Shown here in pieces: positions 7,321 through 14,746 of a stretch of 15,538 nt of DNA. The position numbers and the translations under genes were made by a program. Location: NCBI GenBank assembly GCA_039028695.1, contig JBCCHN010000125.1, positions 1 through 15,538 on the forward strand, written 5' to 3'. The stretch's first letter is position 1. Each line of letters opens with the position of its first letter. The DNA comes from JANQKX01 sp039028695 (GTDB lineage: Bacteria; Pseudomonadota; Alphaproteobacteria; Kiloniellales; Kiloniellaceae). Below the pieces are notes generated by a model. The model saw only the letters and a list, made by a program, of their open reading frames with translations, did no database searches and was not told the origin of the DNA.

Positions 7321-8430
7321 ATGAAATCGCTTTTAAAATCCACAACCATTGCCCTTGCCGGTGCCTTGGCTTTTGGTGCTGCCAGCGCCCAGGCCGAGAC
7401 CGATTTGGTCGTCGTCTCTTGGGGCGGCGCCTATTCGGCAAGTCAGCAAAAAGCCTACCATGATCCCTATATGGCGGAAAATCCCGGCATCAAGATCCTC
7501 AATGACGACTCGGCTTCGGAAGCGCTTTCCAAGCTGCGCGCCATGCAGGAAGCCGGCAACACAACCTGGGACCTGGTTGACATGGTCGCCGCCGACGCCA
7601 TCGTGGCTTGCGACGAAGGCCTGGCCCTTGAAATCAATCCGGACGAAGATTTGGCAGCGGCTCCTGATGGAACCCCTGCGTCCGCCGACTTCTTTGAAGG
7701 TTTCCTAAGCCCGGGCGGCAGCAACTGCTTTATCCCGCAGATCGTCTATTCGACCACTTTCGGCTATCGTACCGACATGTTGGAAAACGGCCCGACTTCC
7801 ATCGCCGATGTTTTCGATCTGGAGAAGTTCCCGGGCAAACGCAGCTTGGAGCAGCGCCCGATCGGCAACTTGGAATGGGCTTTGATCGCCGACGGCGTGG
7901 ATCCGGCTCAGGTCTATGACGTGCTTTCCACTCCGGAAGGCGTGGATCAGGCTTTTGCCAAGTTGGATACCATCAAGGACAACGTTGTTTGGTGGACCAA
8001 GGGTTCGCAGCCGACCCAGTTGCTGGCCGACGGTGAAGTTGTGATGGCCTCTGCATACAACGGTCGTCTGTTCTCTGCCATTGAGGAAGAGAAACAGCCC
8101 ATTGGCATGATGTGGGACTGGCAGGTTTTTGACATCGACGGTTGGATCATTCCCGCCGAGGGCAAGAACGTCGAGGAAGTCAAAACCTACGTGAAGTGGG
8201 CGACGGACACCCAGCGCCTTGCCGATCAGGCCAAGTACATCTCCTATGGCCCGACCCGGCATTCTTCGGCTCCGCTGGTTGGCAAGCATGCCGACCTGGG
8301 CATCGACATGGCGCCGCACATGCCGACCGATCCGGAAAACGCCAAAAACACCCTTCTGTTTAACTACGAATGGTGGGCGGATAACCGGGCTGCGTTGGAC
8401 GAGCGCTTCGCCGCTTGGTTGGCTCAGTAA
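7321..8430 (+). CDS. Polyamine-type ABC transporter substrate-binding protein, PotD-like
   Basis: A 369-residue periplasmic binding protein. The signal peptide ends with ASAQA and is probably cut before ETDLVV. The mature part opens with VVVSWGGAYSASQQKAY, typical of PotD-related proteins of alphaproteobacteria, and continues with the two-lobe fold of the SBP_bac_8/PotD group. It would capture the ligand for the ATPase and permeases of the same cassette. The ligand cannot be read directly; polyamines are the default guess from the family. The start is placed at ATG 7321, with GGGAG ten bases upstream. The in-frame GTG at 7312 sits only one base behind that ribosome binding site and is unlikely. 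A strong terminator directly after the gene suggests it is made in excess over the permeases. Confidence 0.88.
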   Translation: MKSLLKSTTIALAGALAFGAASAQAETDLVVVSWGGAYSASQQKAYHDPYMAENPGIKILNDDSASEALSKLRAMQEAGNTTWDLVDMVAADAIVACDEGLALEINPDEDLAAAPDGTPASADFFEGFLSPGGSNCFIPQIVYSTTFGYRTDMLENGPTSIADVFDLEKFPGKRSLEQRPIGNLEWALIADGVDPAQVYDVLSTPEGVDQAFAKLDTIKDNVVWWTKGSQPTQLLADGEVVMASAYNGRLFSAIEEEKQPIGMMWDWQVFDIDGWIIPAEGKNVEEVKTYVKWATDTQRLADQAKYISYGPTRHSSAPLVGKHADLGIDMAPHMPTDPENAKNTLLFNYEWWADNRAALDERFAAWLAQ

Positions 8431-8441
8431 CCTGTTTTTGT

Positions 8442-8476
8442 TGTGCGGGGCCTTCGGGTCCCGCACACCCTTTTTT
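8442..8476 (+). terminator. Strong intrinsic terminator inside the polyamine-type operon
   Basis: TGTGCGGGGCC (8442-8452) pairs with GGTCCCGCACA (8457-8467) over eleven positions with one G-T wobble, closed by a stable TTCG tetraloop. CCC and six T residues follow (8471-8476). It lies 12 bases after the binding-protein stop and 64 bases before the PotB-like start. Partial read-through would give more binding protein than permease, a common arrangement in ABC import operons. Confidence 0.85.
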
Positions 8477-8539
8477 GGTATGCCTCGATTTTCGTGGTGA
8501 AGGTTACCCAACACGGTATAACCCATAAGGAATTTTCTA

Positions 8540-9826
8540 ATGGCCAGTGTTGATGCGGCCGGCGAACATGTCCCTTCGACGGGGCCCCTTACCACTGCAG
8601 ACGGAACTCCCCTAAAAGTCAGTCTGCAACGGGCGTTGCGCCGAAATAAAATTCGAGCCTTTTTGCTTGTGCTGCCGCTTTTGGCTTTTTTGTTTGTCAC
8701 TTTTTTGGTGCCGATCGGCGAAATGACTTTCCGCTCGGTCGAGAATTCACTGGTGTCGACCGTTCTGCACCGCACAGTCCCGCTGTTGGCGGATTGGGAT
8801 GAGACCGGCGATGTGCTGCCCGATGAAACAGTCTATGCGGCATTATTAGAAGACGTCCGCGAGGGATTTGAAAACAAAACGATCGGCAAGGTTGGCACCC
8901 GCTTGAATTACGAAGAACCGGGTATGTCGAGTATTTTCCGCTCGTCGCCCAGGAAGTTCAAAAAGATCGAAGAAGGTCCTTATAAAGATCAGATCATTAA
9001 CGCTCATAAGGGCTGGGGCGATCTGAACACCTGGCGGTTGATTAAACGGGAGAGCCGGAACTATACGCCTGGGTATTTCCTGGCTGCCATTGACCGGAAA
9101 ATCGATCAGACCGGAAATGTTGTCGCTCAGTCAGACGAGCGCAAAATATACATTAAACTCTTCATCCGAACCCTTTGGATGAGCGCTCTCATTACCTTTC
9201 TTTGCCTCCTGCTCGGTTTCCCAATCTCTTACCTTTTGGCAACGCTGCCGACAAAAACCAGCAACCTTCTTTTGATTCTTGTGCTGTTGCCATTCTGGAC
9301 CTCCCTTTTGGTGCGCACCTCCGCGTGGATCGCGTTGCTGCAACAACACGGCGTGATCAATGATGTCCTAGTATCAATCGGCATCGTCGCAGACGATGCT
9401 CGACTGGCCATGATCCACAATCAGCTCGGGACAATCATTGCGATGACCCACGTTCTGCTGCCCTTCATGGTCTTGCCGCTTTTTAGCGTCATGAAAACGA
9501 TACCGCCCAGTTTCATGCGCGCCGCCCGCTCGCTGGGAGCGAACCCGGCTCTGGCATTCTGGCGCGTTTACATGCCCCAGACCGTGCCCGGCATTGGCGC
9601 CGGCGGCATCTTGGTCTTCATCATCGCCATTGGGTATTACATCACCCCGGCCCTAGTTGGCGGCACCAAGGGCACCTTGATCAGTAACTTTATCGCCTAT
9701 CACATGTCGGTCTCATTGAACTGGGGACTGGCGGCAGCCCTTGGCGTGATTTTGTTGGGATTGATCCTCTTTCTCTACATCATCTACGACAAGGTCGTTG
9801 GCATCGACAACATGAAGCTCGGTTAG
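8540..9826 (+). CDS. Polyamine-type ABC transporter permease, PotB-like with periplasmic insert
   Basis: A 428-residue inner-membrane permease, longer than the roughly 280 residues of E. coli PotB. Helix 1 is at about 38-60. A hydrophilic stretch of about 140 residues (62-205), including LPDETVYAALLEDV and RLNYEEPG, then sits on the periplasmic side before the five remaining helices. Such inserts are known in PotB-like proteins of alphaproteobacteria and may help dock the binding protein. The EAA coupling loop is RAARSLGANPALAFWRVYMP (327-346). AAGGA (8527-8531) eight bases before the ATG supports the start. It follows the internal terminator and precedes the PotC-like gene by ten bases, so the two permeases are probably translated together as a heterodimer. 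Confidence 0.9.
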   Translation: MASVDAAGEHVPSTGPLTTADGTPLKVSLQRALRRNKIRAFLLVLPLLAFLFVTFLVPIGEMTFRSVENSLVSTVLHRTVPLLADWDETGDVLPDETVYAALLEDVREGFENKTIGKVGTRLNYEEPGMSSIFRSSPRKFKKIEEGPYKDQIINAHKGWGDLNTWRLIKRESRNYTPGYFLAAIDRKIDQTGNVVAQSDERKIYIKLFIRTLWMSALITFLCLLLGFPISYLLATLPTKTSNLLLILVLLPFWTSLLVRTSAWIALLQQHGVINDVLVSIGIVADDARLAMIHNQLGTIIAMTHVLLPFMVLPLFSVMKTIPPSFMRAARSLGANPALAFWRVYMPQTVPGIGAGGILVFIIAIGYYITPALVGGTKGTLISNFIAYHMSVSLNWGLAAALGVILLGLILFLYIIYDKVVGIDNMKLG

Positions 9827-9836
9827 GAAGAAGATC

Positions 9837-10688
9837 ATGGCATTACCGGCTTATGCGGGACCGCTCGAGCGGACATGGTATTACAGCTTTCGTGTGATCT
9901 GTGGATTTATCTTCTTTTTCCTCATTGCACCGATTGTGATCATTATTCCCTTATCCTTTAACGCGGTGCCCTTTTTCACCTTCACGCCCGAGATGCTGTC
10001 TCTGAGTGCCGAGGGCTATTCGTTAAGATGGTACGAGGATTTTTTCGGCAATGCGAACTGGCAGGGTGCGGTCAAGAACTCGGTTGTTATCGCCTTTTTT
10101 TCGACGATTCTCGCGACCGCTCTTGGCACCGTTGCGGCCTTGGGCTTAAGCCGCCCGGACATGCCTTATAAGACCACCATCATGGCGCTCTTGATATCGC
10201 CCATGGTGGTGCCGCTGATCATCTCCGCGGCGGGCATGTACTTTTTCTATACAAAGATCGGCTTGGCCTCTACGCACCTGGGCGTGATCTTGGCCCATAC
10301 CGCCCTAGGGACGCCCTTTGTCGTCATCACCGTGACGGCCACCTTGGTTGGTTTCGATAACTCCTTGGTACGGGCCGGCCTCATGTGCGGCGCCACGCCT
10401 CAGCGGGTCTTTTTCAAGGTGATCATGCCCTTGATCCTGCCGGGCGTGATCTCCGGTGCGCTCTTTGCCTTTGTCACCTCCTTCGACGAGGTTGTGGTGG
10501 TGCTCTTTGTCGGCTCCTTCGAGCAAAGAACCATACCCTGGCAAATGTTCTCCGGCATTCGCGAGCAAATTTCACCAACCATTCTGGCTGTGGCAACCCT
10601 TTTGGTATCGGTTTCCATTTGCCTCTTGGTTTTTGTCGAATGGCTACGAAGGCGCTCGGAACGGCTGAGAGGCATTACACCGAGTTGA
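9837..10688 (+). CDS. potC: Polyamine-type ABC transporter permease, PotC-like
   Basis: A 283-residue permease of normal PotC length with six predicted helices. The first (about 19-41) is followed by the periplasmic SAEGYSLRWYEDFF segment, a standard PotC/PotI feature. The coupling loop is at about 177-202, with LVRAGLMCGATPQRVFFKV then MPLILPGV; it has Arg-Ala-Gly where the usual start is Glu-Ala-Ala. SFDEVVVVLFVG (215-226) matches the conserved late helix region. An AGGA that begins at the stop codon of the upstream permease gene serves as ribosome binding site, which argues for coupled translation. It is the last gene of the cassette. No clear intrinsic terminator was seen directly behind it. 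The symbol is given by family resemblance, not proven substrate. Confidence 0.88.
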   Translation: MALPAYAGPLERTWYYSFRVICGFIFFFLIAPIVIIIPLSFNAVPFFTFTPEMLSLSAEGYSLRWYEDFFGNANWQGAVKNSVVIAFFSTILATALGTVAALGLSRPDMPYKTTIMALLISPMVVPLIISAAGMYFFYTKIGLASTHLGVILAHTALGTPFVVITVTATLVGFDNSLVRAGLMCGATPQRVFFKVIMPLILPGVISGALFAFVTSFDEVVVVLFVGSFEQRTIPWQMFSGIREQISPTILAVATLLVSVSICLLVFVEWLRRRSERLRGITPS

Positions 10689-10829
10689 TCTCTTGAGGCG
10701 GCGTGAAGCCCCCCTAAAGGCGATCGATCTGTTTCCTTAATCACGGGGACCTCTTGTCCGATTAGCTCGGCCTGGACAATTGGTTCGGACGCGCCTAGAT
10801 TCGAGTCAGATGGTTGCATGCCAATAGCA

Positions 10830-10860
10830 TAAGACGGTTCTTACTTCCCTAAGACGGTCT
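10830..10860 (+). promoter_or_regulatory. Direct-repeat pair, putative operator of the PadR-like gene
   Basis: TAAGACGGT occurs at 10830-10838 and again at 10850-10858, exactly 20 bases apart, so both copies would face the same side of the helix. The first copy is also part of a small palindrome, TAAGA-CGGT-TCTTA (10830-10843). The second contains AGACGGTCT around a central base. The pair ends seven bases before the start codon of a probable DNA-binding protein, a natural place for self-repression. No protein binding is shown by sequence alone. Confidence 0.5.
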
Positions 10861-10867
10861 ATAAACC

Positions 10868-11440
10868 ATGTACCGCGACAATACACTGGTCCCCACCGAA
10901 GCTGTTCGCCTCCTCGCCCTGGGGCTTTTGGCGACCCGATCCCGCTGTTACGGCGACCTGGCTGCCGAGGTGCGTCACTTCACCGGGCGGCTCGTGGGCC
11001 CTTCCCTCGATCTGGTGGGGGCGCCCCTGGAGGTCTTGAAGGTCGAAGGCCTCATCGCCCCGCGAGACCCGCCAAGCGACTCGAATCACCATGGCGCAGA
11101 TGATAAAACGCCGCTGGTGATCACAGCGGCGGGCCGATCCGAGCTACTGCGCCTTTTGAGCAGTAATTTTCGCGCGCCTGTGAATGAGTTCAACAAACTG
11201 ATCATCGCCCTGAAACTTCGCTTCCTCCATGTCCTGCCCAGCGACGAACAAAGCCTGCAGGCGGAAATGTTGGTGGAAATCAGCGAACGAGAATTGGCAC
11301 GGCTTAGTGATCTGCAAACCCAGGAAGCAACAGAGAACAACCATTTCACCCTCTGGCTGGACCATGAGATTGCCCAGGTGCGCGAACGCCTGGCCTGGTA
11401 TCAGGGTCTGAAAGATCGGCTTACCGCGCAAGCACCCTAA
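10868..11440 (+). CDS. PadR-like transcriptional regulator (putative)
   Basis: A 190-residue protein with the two-part plan of PadR/Vir-type regulators. Residues 10-95 read as a winged-helix unit: ALGLLATRSRCYGDLAAEV, then SLDLVGAPLEVLKVEGLIAP as the likely recognition part, a short wing, and ITAAGRSELLRLL. Residues 100-188 form a helical C-terminal region, with LKLRFLHVLP and WLDHEIAQVRERLAWYQGL resembling the PadR dimerisation domain. PadR proteins are usually repressors that respond to small molecules or stress. There is no clear ribosome binding site before the ATG, since the direct repeats end seven bases upstream; the transcript could be nearly leaderless. The gene converges on the dehydrogenase gene. 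Identification is by pattern only, and another winged-helix family is possible. Confidence 0.65.
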   Translation: MYRDNTLVPTEAVRLLALGLLATRSRCYGDLAAEVRHFTGRLVGPSLDLVGAPLEVLKVEGLIAPRDPPSDSNHHGADDKTPLVITAAGRSELLRLLSSNFRAPVNEFNKLIIALKLRFLHVLPSDEQSLQAEMLVEISERELARLSDLQTQEATENNHFTLWLDHEIAQVRERLAWYQGLKDRLTAQAP

Positions 11441-11456
11441 GGTCGGAGGCTAAACC

Positions 11457-12197
11457 TCAATAGAGGTGTTGTCCCCCCGTAACAAAGATCTCGGTCCCGG
11501 TCACATAGGCGAAATCGTCCGTACATAATCGATAGACGGCAGCCGCCACTTCTTGCGGCGTGCCCATACGGTGCATGGGGATGCGGGGAATCAGCGCTTC
11601 GTATTCCTCGCCGATCATGGCGGTCTCGATCTCACCGGGTGCCACGGCATTGACCCTTACGCCCAGCTCTGCAAATTCAACCGCCATTTCCCGAGTCAGG
11701 GCCGACAGAGCCGCCTTGGAGGTGGAATAAGCCGATCCGGCAAAGGGATGTACCCCATGCCCGGCGATCGATGTAATATTAACGACCGCACCGCGCCCCC
11801 GGCCCAAAGCGGCGGCAAAGCCTCGGCCCAGGGCCAGCGGCGCAAAAAAGTTCAGCTCAAAAACTTCACGCCATTGATCCACCTCACCATTGAGGCAGCC
11901 GAGGCGCTCCTTAAAAGGGGTCTTGGGCGAAACGGCCGCATTGTTCACCAGGGCATGCAGTGGCTGATCGGCGAGTAATTCATTCGCCTCGGCCATGAAG
12001 TCGGCCAGGTCATCCGGCAGCGCTAAGTCGGCGGTGATATGCTTTGTCCAATTGGGGTCCCGCTGGCAGGCCTCGGGAACCTCCTCACGCGAACAGGTGA
12101 TAATGCGCCAGCCCTCGTCGCTGAACCGCTTGACCGTCGCATGGCCGATGCCCCGACTGGCGCCGGTCAGAACCACGGTTTGGCGTTCTTCTGTCAT
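11457..12197 (-). CDS. Short-chain dehydrogenase/reductase (SDR family)
   Basis: A 246-residue classical SDR oxidoreductase, a soluble NAD(P)-dependent enzyme. The cofactor motif TGASRGIG is at 11-18, with NNAA at 85-88. The catalytic set is Asn115 in FELNFF, Ser143 in ITSIAG, and Tyr157 and Lys161 in YSTSK. The C-terminus has VNAVAPGEIETAM and VTGGQHLY. Arg15 in the glycine motif and Ser36-Arg37 after beta strand 2 are compatible with NADPH use, but that is only suggestive. The substrate is unknown. FabG-like sugar or acyl reductases share this form. GGAGG five bases before the ATG is a strong ribosome binding site. The gene begins ten bases after the universal stress protein stop, so the two are very likely co-transcribed. 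Confidence 0.9.
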   Translation of the reverse strand: MTEERQTVVLTGASRGIGHATVKRFSDEGWRIITCSREEVPEACQRDPNWTKHITADLALPDDLADFMAEANELLADQPLHALVNNAAVSPKTPFKERLGCLNGEVDQWREVFELNFFAPLALGRGFAAALGRGRGAVVNITSIAGHGVHPFAGSAYSTSKAALSALTREMAVEFAELGVRVNAVAPGEIETAMIGEEYEALIPRIPMHRMGTPQEVAAAVYRLCTDDFAYVTGTEIFVTGGQHLY

Positions 12198-12207
12198 CGC
12201 ACCTCCC

Positions 12208-13080
12208 TCAATGGGCCATCAAGACCGGGATGCGCGCGGTCTTCAAGACCTCATGGGTAGCGCCTCCTAAAAGCATTTCCCGCAAGCGGCTATGACCATA
12301 GGCACCCATAACCAAAAGGTCGCCCCCCAAGTCGAGCGTTTGCTGGATCAGGTCTTCTCCCATTCCCGACGGGCCGGGCACAAAACTCTGGCTTTGCGCG
12401 GCAACGCCATGAGCCTTTAAGTAGCGCACCAGCGGACCGGTTTGCATCGAATCATCGTCAGTTCCGCCGGACAATATCACGACCTTTTCCGCCCGCCGCA
12501 GGAAAGGTAACGCCGCCGAGGCAGCCATGGCCGCTTCCCGGGAGCCATCCCAGCCCAGGGTTACCACCCTGCAGGGCACTCGATGATCCCCTGCGGGTAC
12601 CAAAAAAACCGGCCGACCACTATCCAGCAATGCCGCATCCAGGGTGGTCACCGCCACACCTCCGCCATCCGGGTCGGGAAAGGGTAATACCAATAGATCC
12701 ACCAGGTGGCCCTCGGACGCCACCTGATCGGGCTCCTGCCCCACCACCTGACGAAAACTGGCGGAAAGCGCTCCGAACGGAGGGGCCTCTTGGTCGGACA
12801 GAACCGTGACCGTGGCATCGGCAATGCAATGGCGCTCAAACAAAGCGCGGGCGTTCGCCAAGCGCATGGCGCTTTCGTTCTGCAGGCTCTCGATCATCTG
12901 TTCAACCACAACTCCGGCCATGCCCTCGCCCAGCACTGGTACGGCAGCTTGCGGATCGGTCTCATTGAACAGACAAATGACATGGCTGCCGAACTGTCGC
13001 CCGAGGGCGAGGCCGGCCAAGAGACCGCGGTCGCTGCCGGGGCCACCATCCAAGACAGCCAAGATTGTCGCATAGGTCAT
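12208..13080 (-). CDS. Universal stress protein, tandem-domain
   Basis: A 290-residue cytoplasmic protein made of two UspA-like domains. The first (about 1-162) opens with YATILAVLDGGPGSDRG and lacks a clear nucleotide-binding motif, so it is probably degenerate. The second (about 168-290) opens with CRVVTLGWDGSREAAMA and has the ATP-binding pattern G259-2x-G262-9x-G272 in MGAYGHSRLREMLLGGATHE. The residue after G272 is Gly, not the usual Ser or Thr. Such proteins support survival under starvation or oxidative stress. AGGAG about eight bases before the ATG supports the start. It lies 39 bases after the metal exporter gene and directly before the dehydrogenase gene on the same strand, consistent with a stress-linked operon. 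Confidence 0.88.
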   Translation of the reverse strand: MTYATILAVLDGGPGSDRGLLAGLALGRQFGSHVICLFNETDPQAAVPVLGEGMAGVVVEQMIESLQNESAMRLANARALFERHCIADATVTVLSDQEAPPFGALSASFRQVVGQEPDQVASEGHLVDLLVLPFPDPDGGGVAVTTLDAALLDSGRPVFLVPAGDHRVPCRVVTLGWDGSREAAMAASAALPFLRRAEKVVILSGGTDDDSMQTGPLVRYLKAHGVAAQSQSFVPGPSGMGEDLIQQTLDLGGDLLVMGAYGHSRLREMLLGGATHEVLKTARIPVLMAH

Positions 13081-13119
13081 GGCAAGGCTCCTCTCGGTAT
13101 TTCTCCATCAACAAGCCAA

Positions 13120-14091
13120 TCAAGATGCCAAAGTCCCGCCATCCACGCCTTGATGTGGGTCGCTTTTCTTTCCTTCCACATCCAGCAAGGAATCTGGATA
13201 AGGATCTTGGTGAATAATCACCTCGGCGCCGGGGAACTTTTCAATCAATCGCTTTTCGATGCCACCGGCAATTTCGTGCACAACATCTAAAGAAGTACGC
13301 CCATCCATCTCGATATGAAACTGTATAAATGTTTGTGGCCCCGAGGCGCGCGTCCGCAAATCCTGTATGCCGAGCACTTCCGGACTGTCTAGAATGATCG
13401 CTTTGATATTCTCCCGCTGATCGTCCGGCAATTCATGATCCATCAGCATATGCAAGGATGAGCGGGCGATTAGGAAAGCATTATATATGATAAAGGCGGC
13501 GATCCCCAGGCCGAACAGCGGATCCGCCAAACGCCAGCCCAAGGTGGAACCCAGCACCAAAGCGATGATAACCGCCAGATTGACCAGGATATCACCTTTG
13601 TAGTTCAAAAGATCCGCGGAGATGGCCAAAGACCCTGTTCGCCTGATCACGTGGACTTGATAAAGGGCCAAACATAAGGTCAGCGTGAGGGCAAAGATCA
13701 TCACCGCGATCCCGGTCGGACCATGGGTGATGGCCTTGGGTTCGGCAAGCCGGGACAGCGCCTCGATCACCAAAAAAACCGCTGAGCCGGTAATAAATGC
13801 GGCCTGGCCCAGGGCCGCCAGGGGTTCCGCCTTGCCATGACCAAAACGATGCTCCTTATCTGCCGGAACGAGCGCCTGTCGCACGGCAAAGAGATTGATC
13901 AAGGACGCCGCCGCGTCTAACAAAGAATCGATCAAGGTGGCCAAAAGACTGAGGGAACCTGTTTGCTGCCAGGCAAAAAACTTCACCACAATCAATGTGA
14001 AAGCTGTTGCCACCGCGGCATAGGTCGCCGAACGCATCAGTCGCGAGTGCTGATCGGTTGGCATTGTAATATGCTTAACCTGGTCGCTCAC
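13120..14091 (-). CDS. Cation diffusion facilitator metal exporter, FieF/YiiP-like
   Basis: A 323-residue inner-membrane metal/proton antiporter that closely follows E. coli FieF at a constant +10 offset. Six helices run from about 20 to 215, with LIDSLLD (53-59) carrying Asp55 and Asp59, and EHRFGHGKAEPLAAL (80-94) as the family signature. The cytoplasmic domain (about 220-300) has LRTRASGP, IQFHIEMDG and VIIHQDPYP. FieF exports Zn(II) and Fe(II) and binds transport metal with two Asp, one His and one Asp. Here the matching residues are Asp55, Asp59, Asn163 and Asp167, so the His is replaced by Asn (codon AAC at 13605-13603). The cytoplasmic His232 of FieF is Gln243 here, while His259, His272, His294 and Asp296 are kept. 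The start is a GTG at 14091 with a weak ribosome binding site. ATG at 14064 is an equal alternative and fits FieF length better. Confidence 0.9.
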   Translation of the reverse strand: MSDQVKHITMPTDQHSRLMRSATYAAVATAFTLIVVKFFAWQQTGSLSLLATLIDSLLDAAASLINLFAVRQALVPADKEHRFGHGKAEPLAALGQAAFITGSAVFLVIEALSRLAEPKAITHGPTGIAVMIFALTLTLCLALYQVHVIRRTGSLAISADLLNYKGDILVNLAVIIALVLGSTLGWRLADPLFGLGIAAFIIYNAFLIARSSLHMLMDHELPDDQRENIKAIILDSPEVLGIQDLRTRASGPQTFIQFHIEMDGRTSLDVVHEIAGGIEKRLIEKFPGAEVIIHQDPYPDSLLDVEGKKSDPHQGVDGGTLAS

Positions 14092-14152
14092 CGGACGCGA
14101 TACTCATCCAAAATATTTAAAACTATACGCAAATAATTATTTTTACTTAGCA

Positions 14153-14746
14153 TTATGGAAAAAGTCGCTCCGTACCCCAGCCTGCGTCCCGTCGGTGATA
14201 GACCACCCGGTCATGCAAACGAAAGGCCCCATCCTGCCAAAATTCGATCAACCGCGGTATAATCCGAAAACCGGACCAATGGGGCGGCCGCGGCACCGTG
14301 CCGATGGCGTACTTAGCAGCAAAGACGGCAACCCTTTTCTCCAGCTCAAAGCGGCCTTCCAGGGGCCGGGACTGATCGCTGGCCCAGGCCCCGATCTGAC
14401 TTTGCCGCGGTCGGCTGGCGAAATAAGCATCGGCCTCCGCGTCGGAGACCTGTTCCACCTCGCCTTCAATGCGGACCTGGCGACGCAAGGACTTCCAATG
14501 AAAGAGAATCGCCGCTTTGGGGTGGGCCAACAGCTGACCGCCCTTGCGGCTTTCATAATTAGTGTAAAAGACAAAGCCACGCGCGTCATAGTCCTTCAGC
14601 AAGACCATGCGCGATGACGGCATGCCGTCCGCCCCGACCGTCGAGACGGCCATGCCGTTCGGGTCGTTTATCTCTTTTTCCTTAGCCTCTTCATACCATT
14701 GGGCGAAGAGCCCCAAAGGATCCGCAGGCGGTTTTTCCAAAGCCAT
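14153..14746 (-). CDS. pdxH: Pyridoxamine/pyridoxine 5'-phosphate oxidase
   Basis: A 197-residue FMN enzyme that oxidises pyridoxamine 5'-phosphate or pyridoxine 5'-phosphate to pyridoxal 5'-phosphate, the last step of vitamin B6 cofactor synthesis and its salvage route. Conserved segments include SSRMVLLKDYDARGFVFYTN (44-63), ESRKGGQL (65-72), LFHWKSLRRQVRIEG (81-95), WASDQSRPLE (121-130) and RPPHWSGFR (153-161). The active-site RLHDR has Arg176 and His178, and the C-terminus is the usual RLFP. It is slightly shorter than the E. coli enzyme at the N-terminus, as many alphaproteobacterial versions are. AAAAGGAG nine bases before the ATG is a strong ribosome binding site. It is the first gene of the leftward run and is divergent from the J-domain gene. 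Confidence 0.96.
   Translation of the reverse strand: MALEKPPADPLGLFAQWYEEAKEKEINDPNGMAVSTVGADGMPSSRMVLLKDYDARGFVFYTNYESRKGGQLLAHPKAAILFHWKSLRRQVRIEGEVEQVSDAEADAYFASRPRQSQIGAWASDQSRPLEGRFELEKRVAVFAAKYAIGTVPRPPHWSGFRIIPRLIEFWQDGAFRLHDRVVYHRRDAGWGTERLFP

Noticed and set aside
7705..8775. 356-codon minus-strand frame opposite the binding-protein gene
   Set aside because: It lies antisense to a clearly conserved PotD-like protein and crosses the terminator into the next gene; composition explains it.
10754..10790. TTGTCC/GGACAA and GTCCGA/TCGGAC inverted repeats after the PotC-like gene
   Set aside because: Arms are six bases with long loops and no T-run; too weak to call a terminator or operator.
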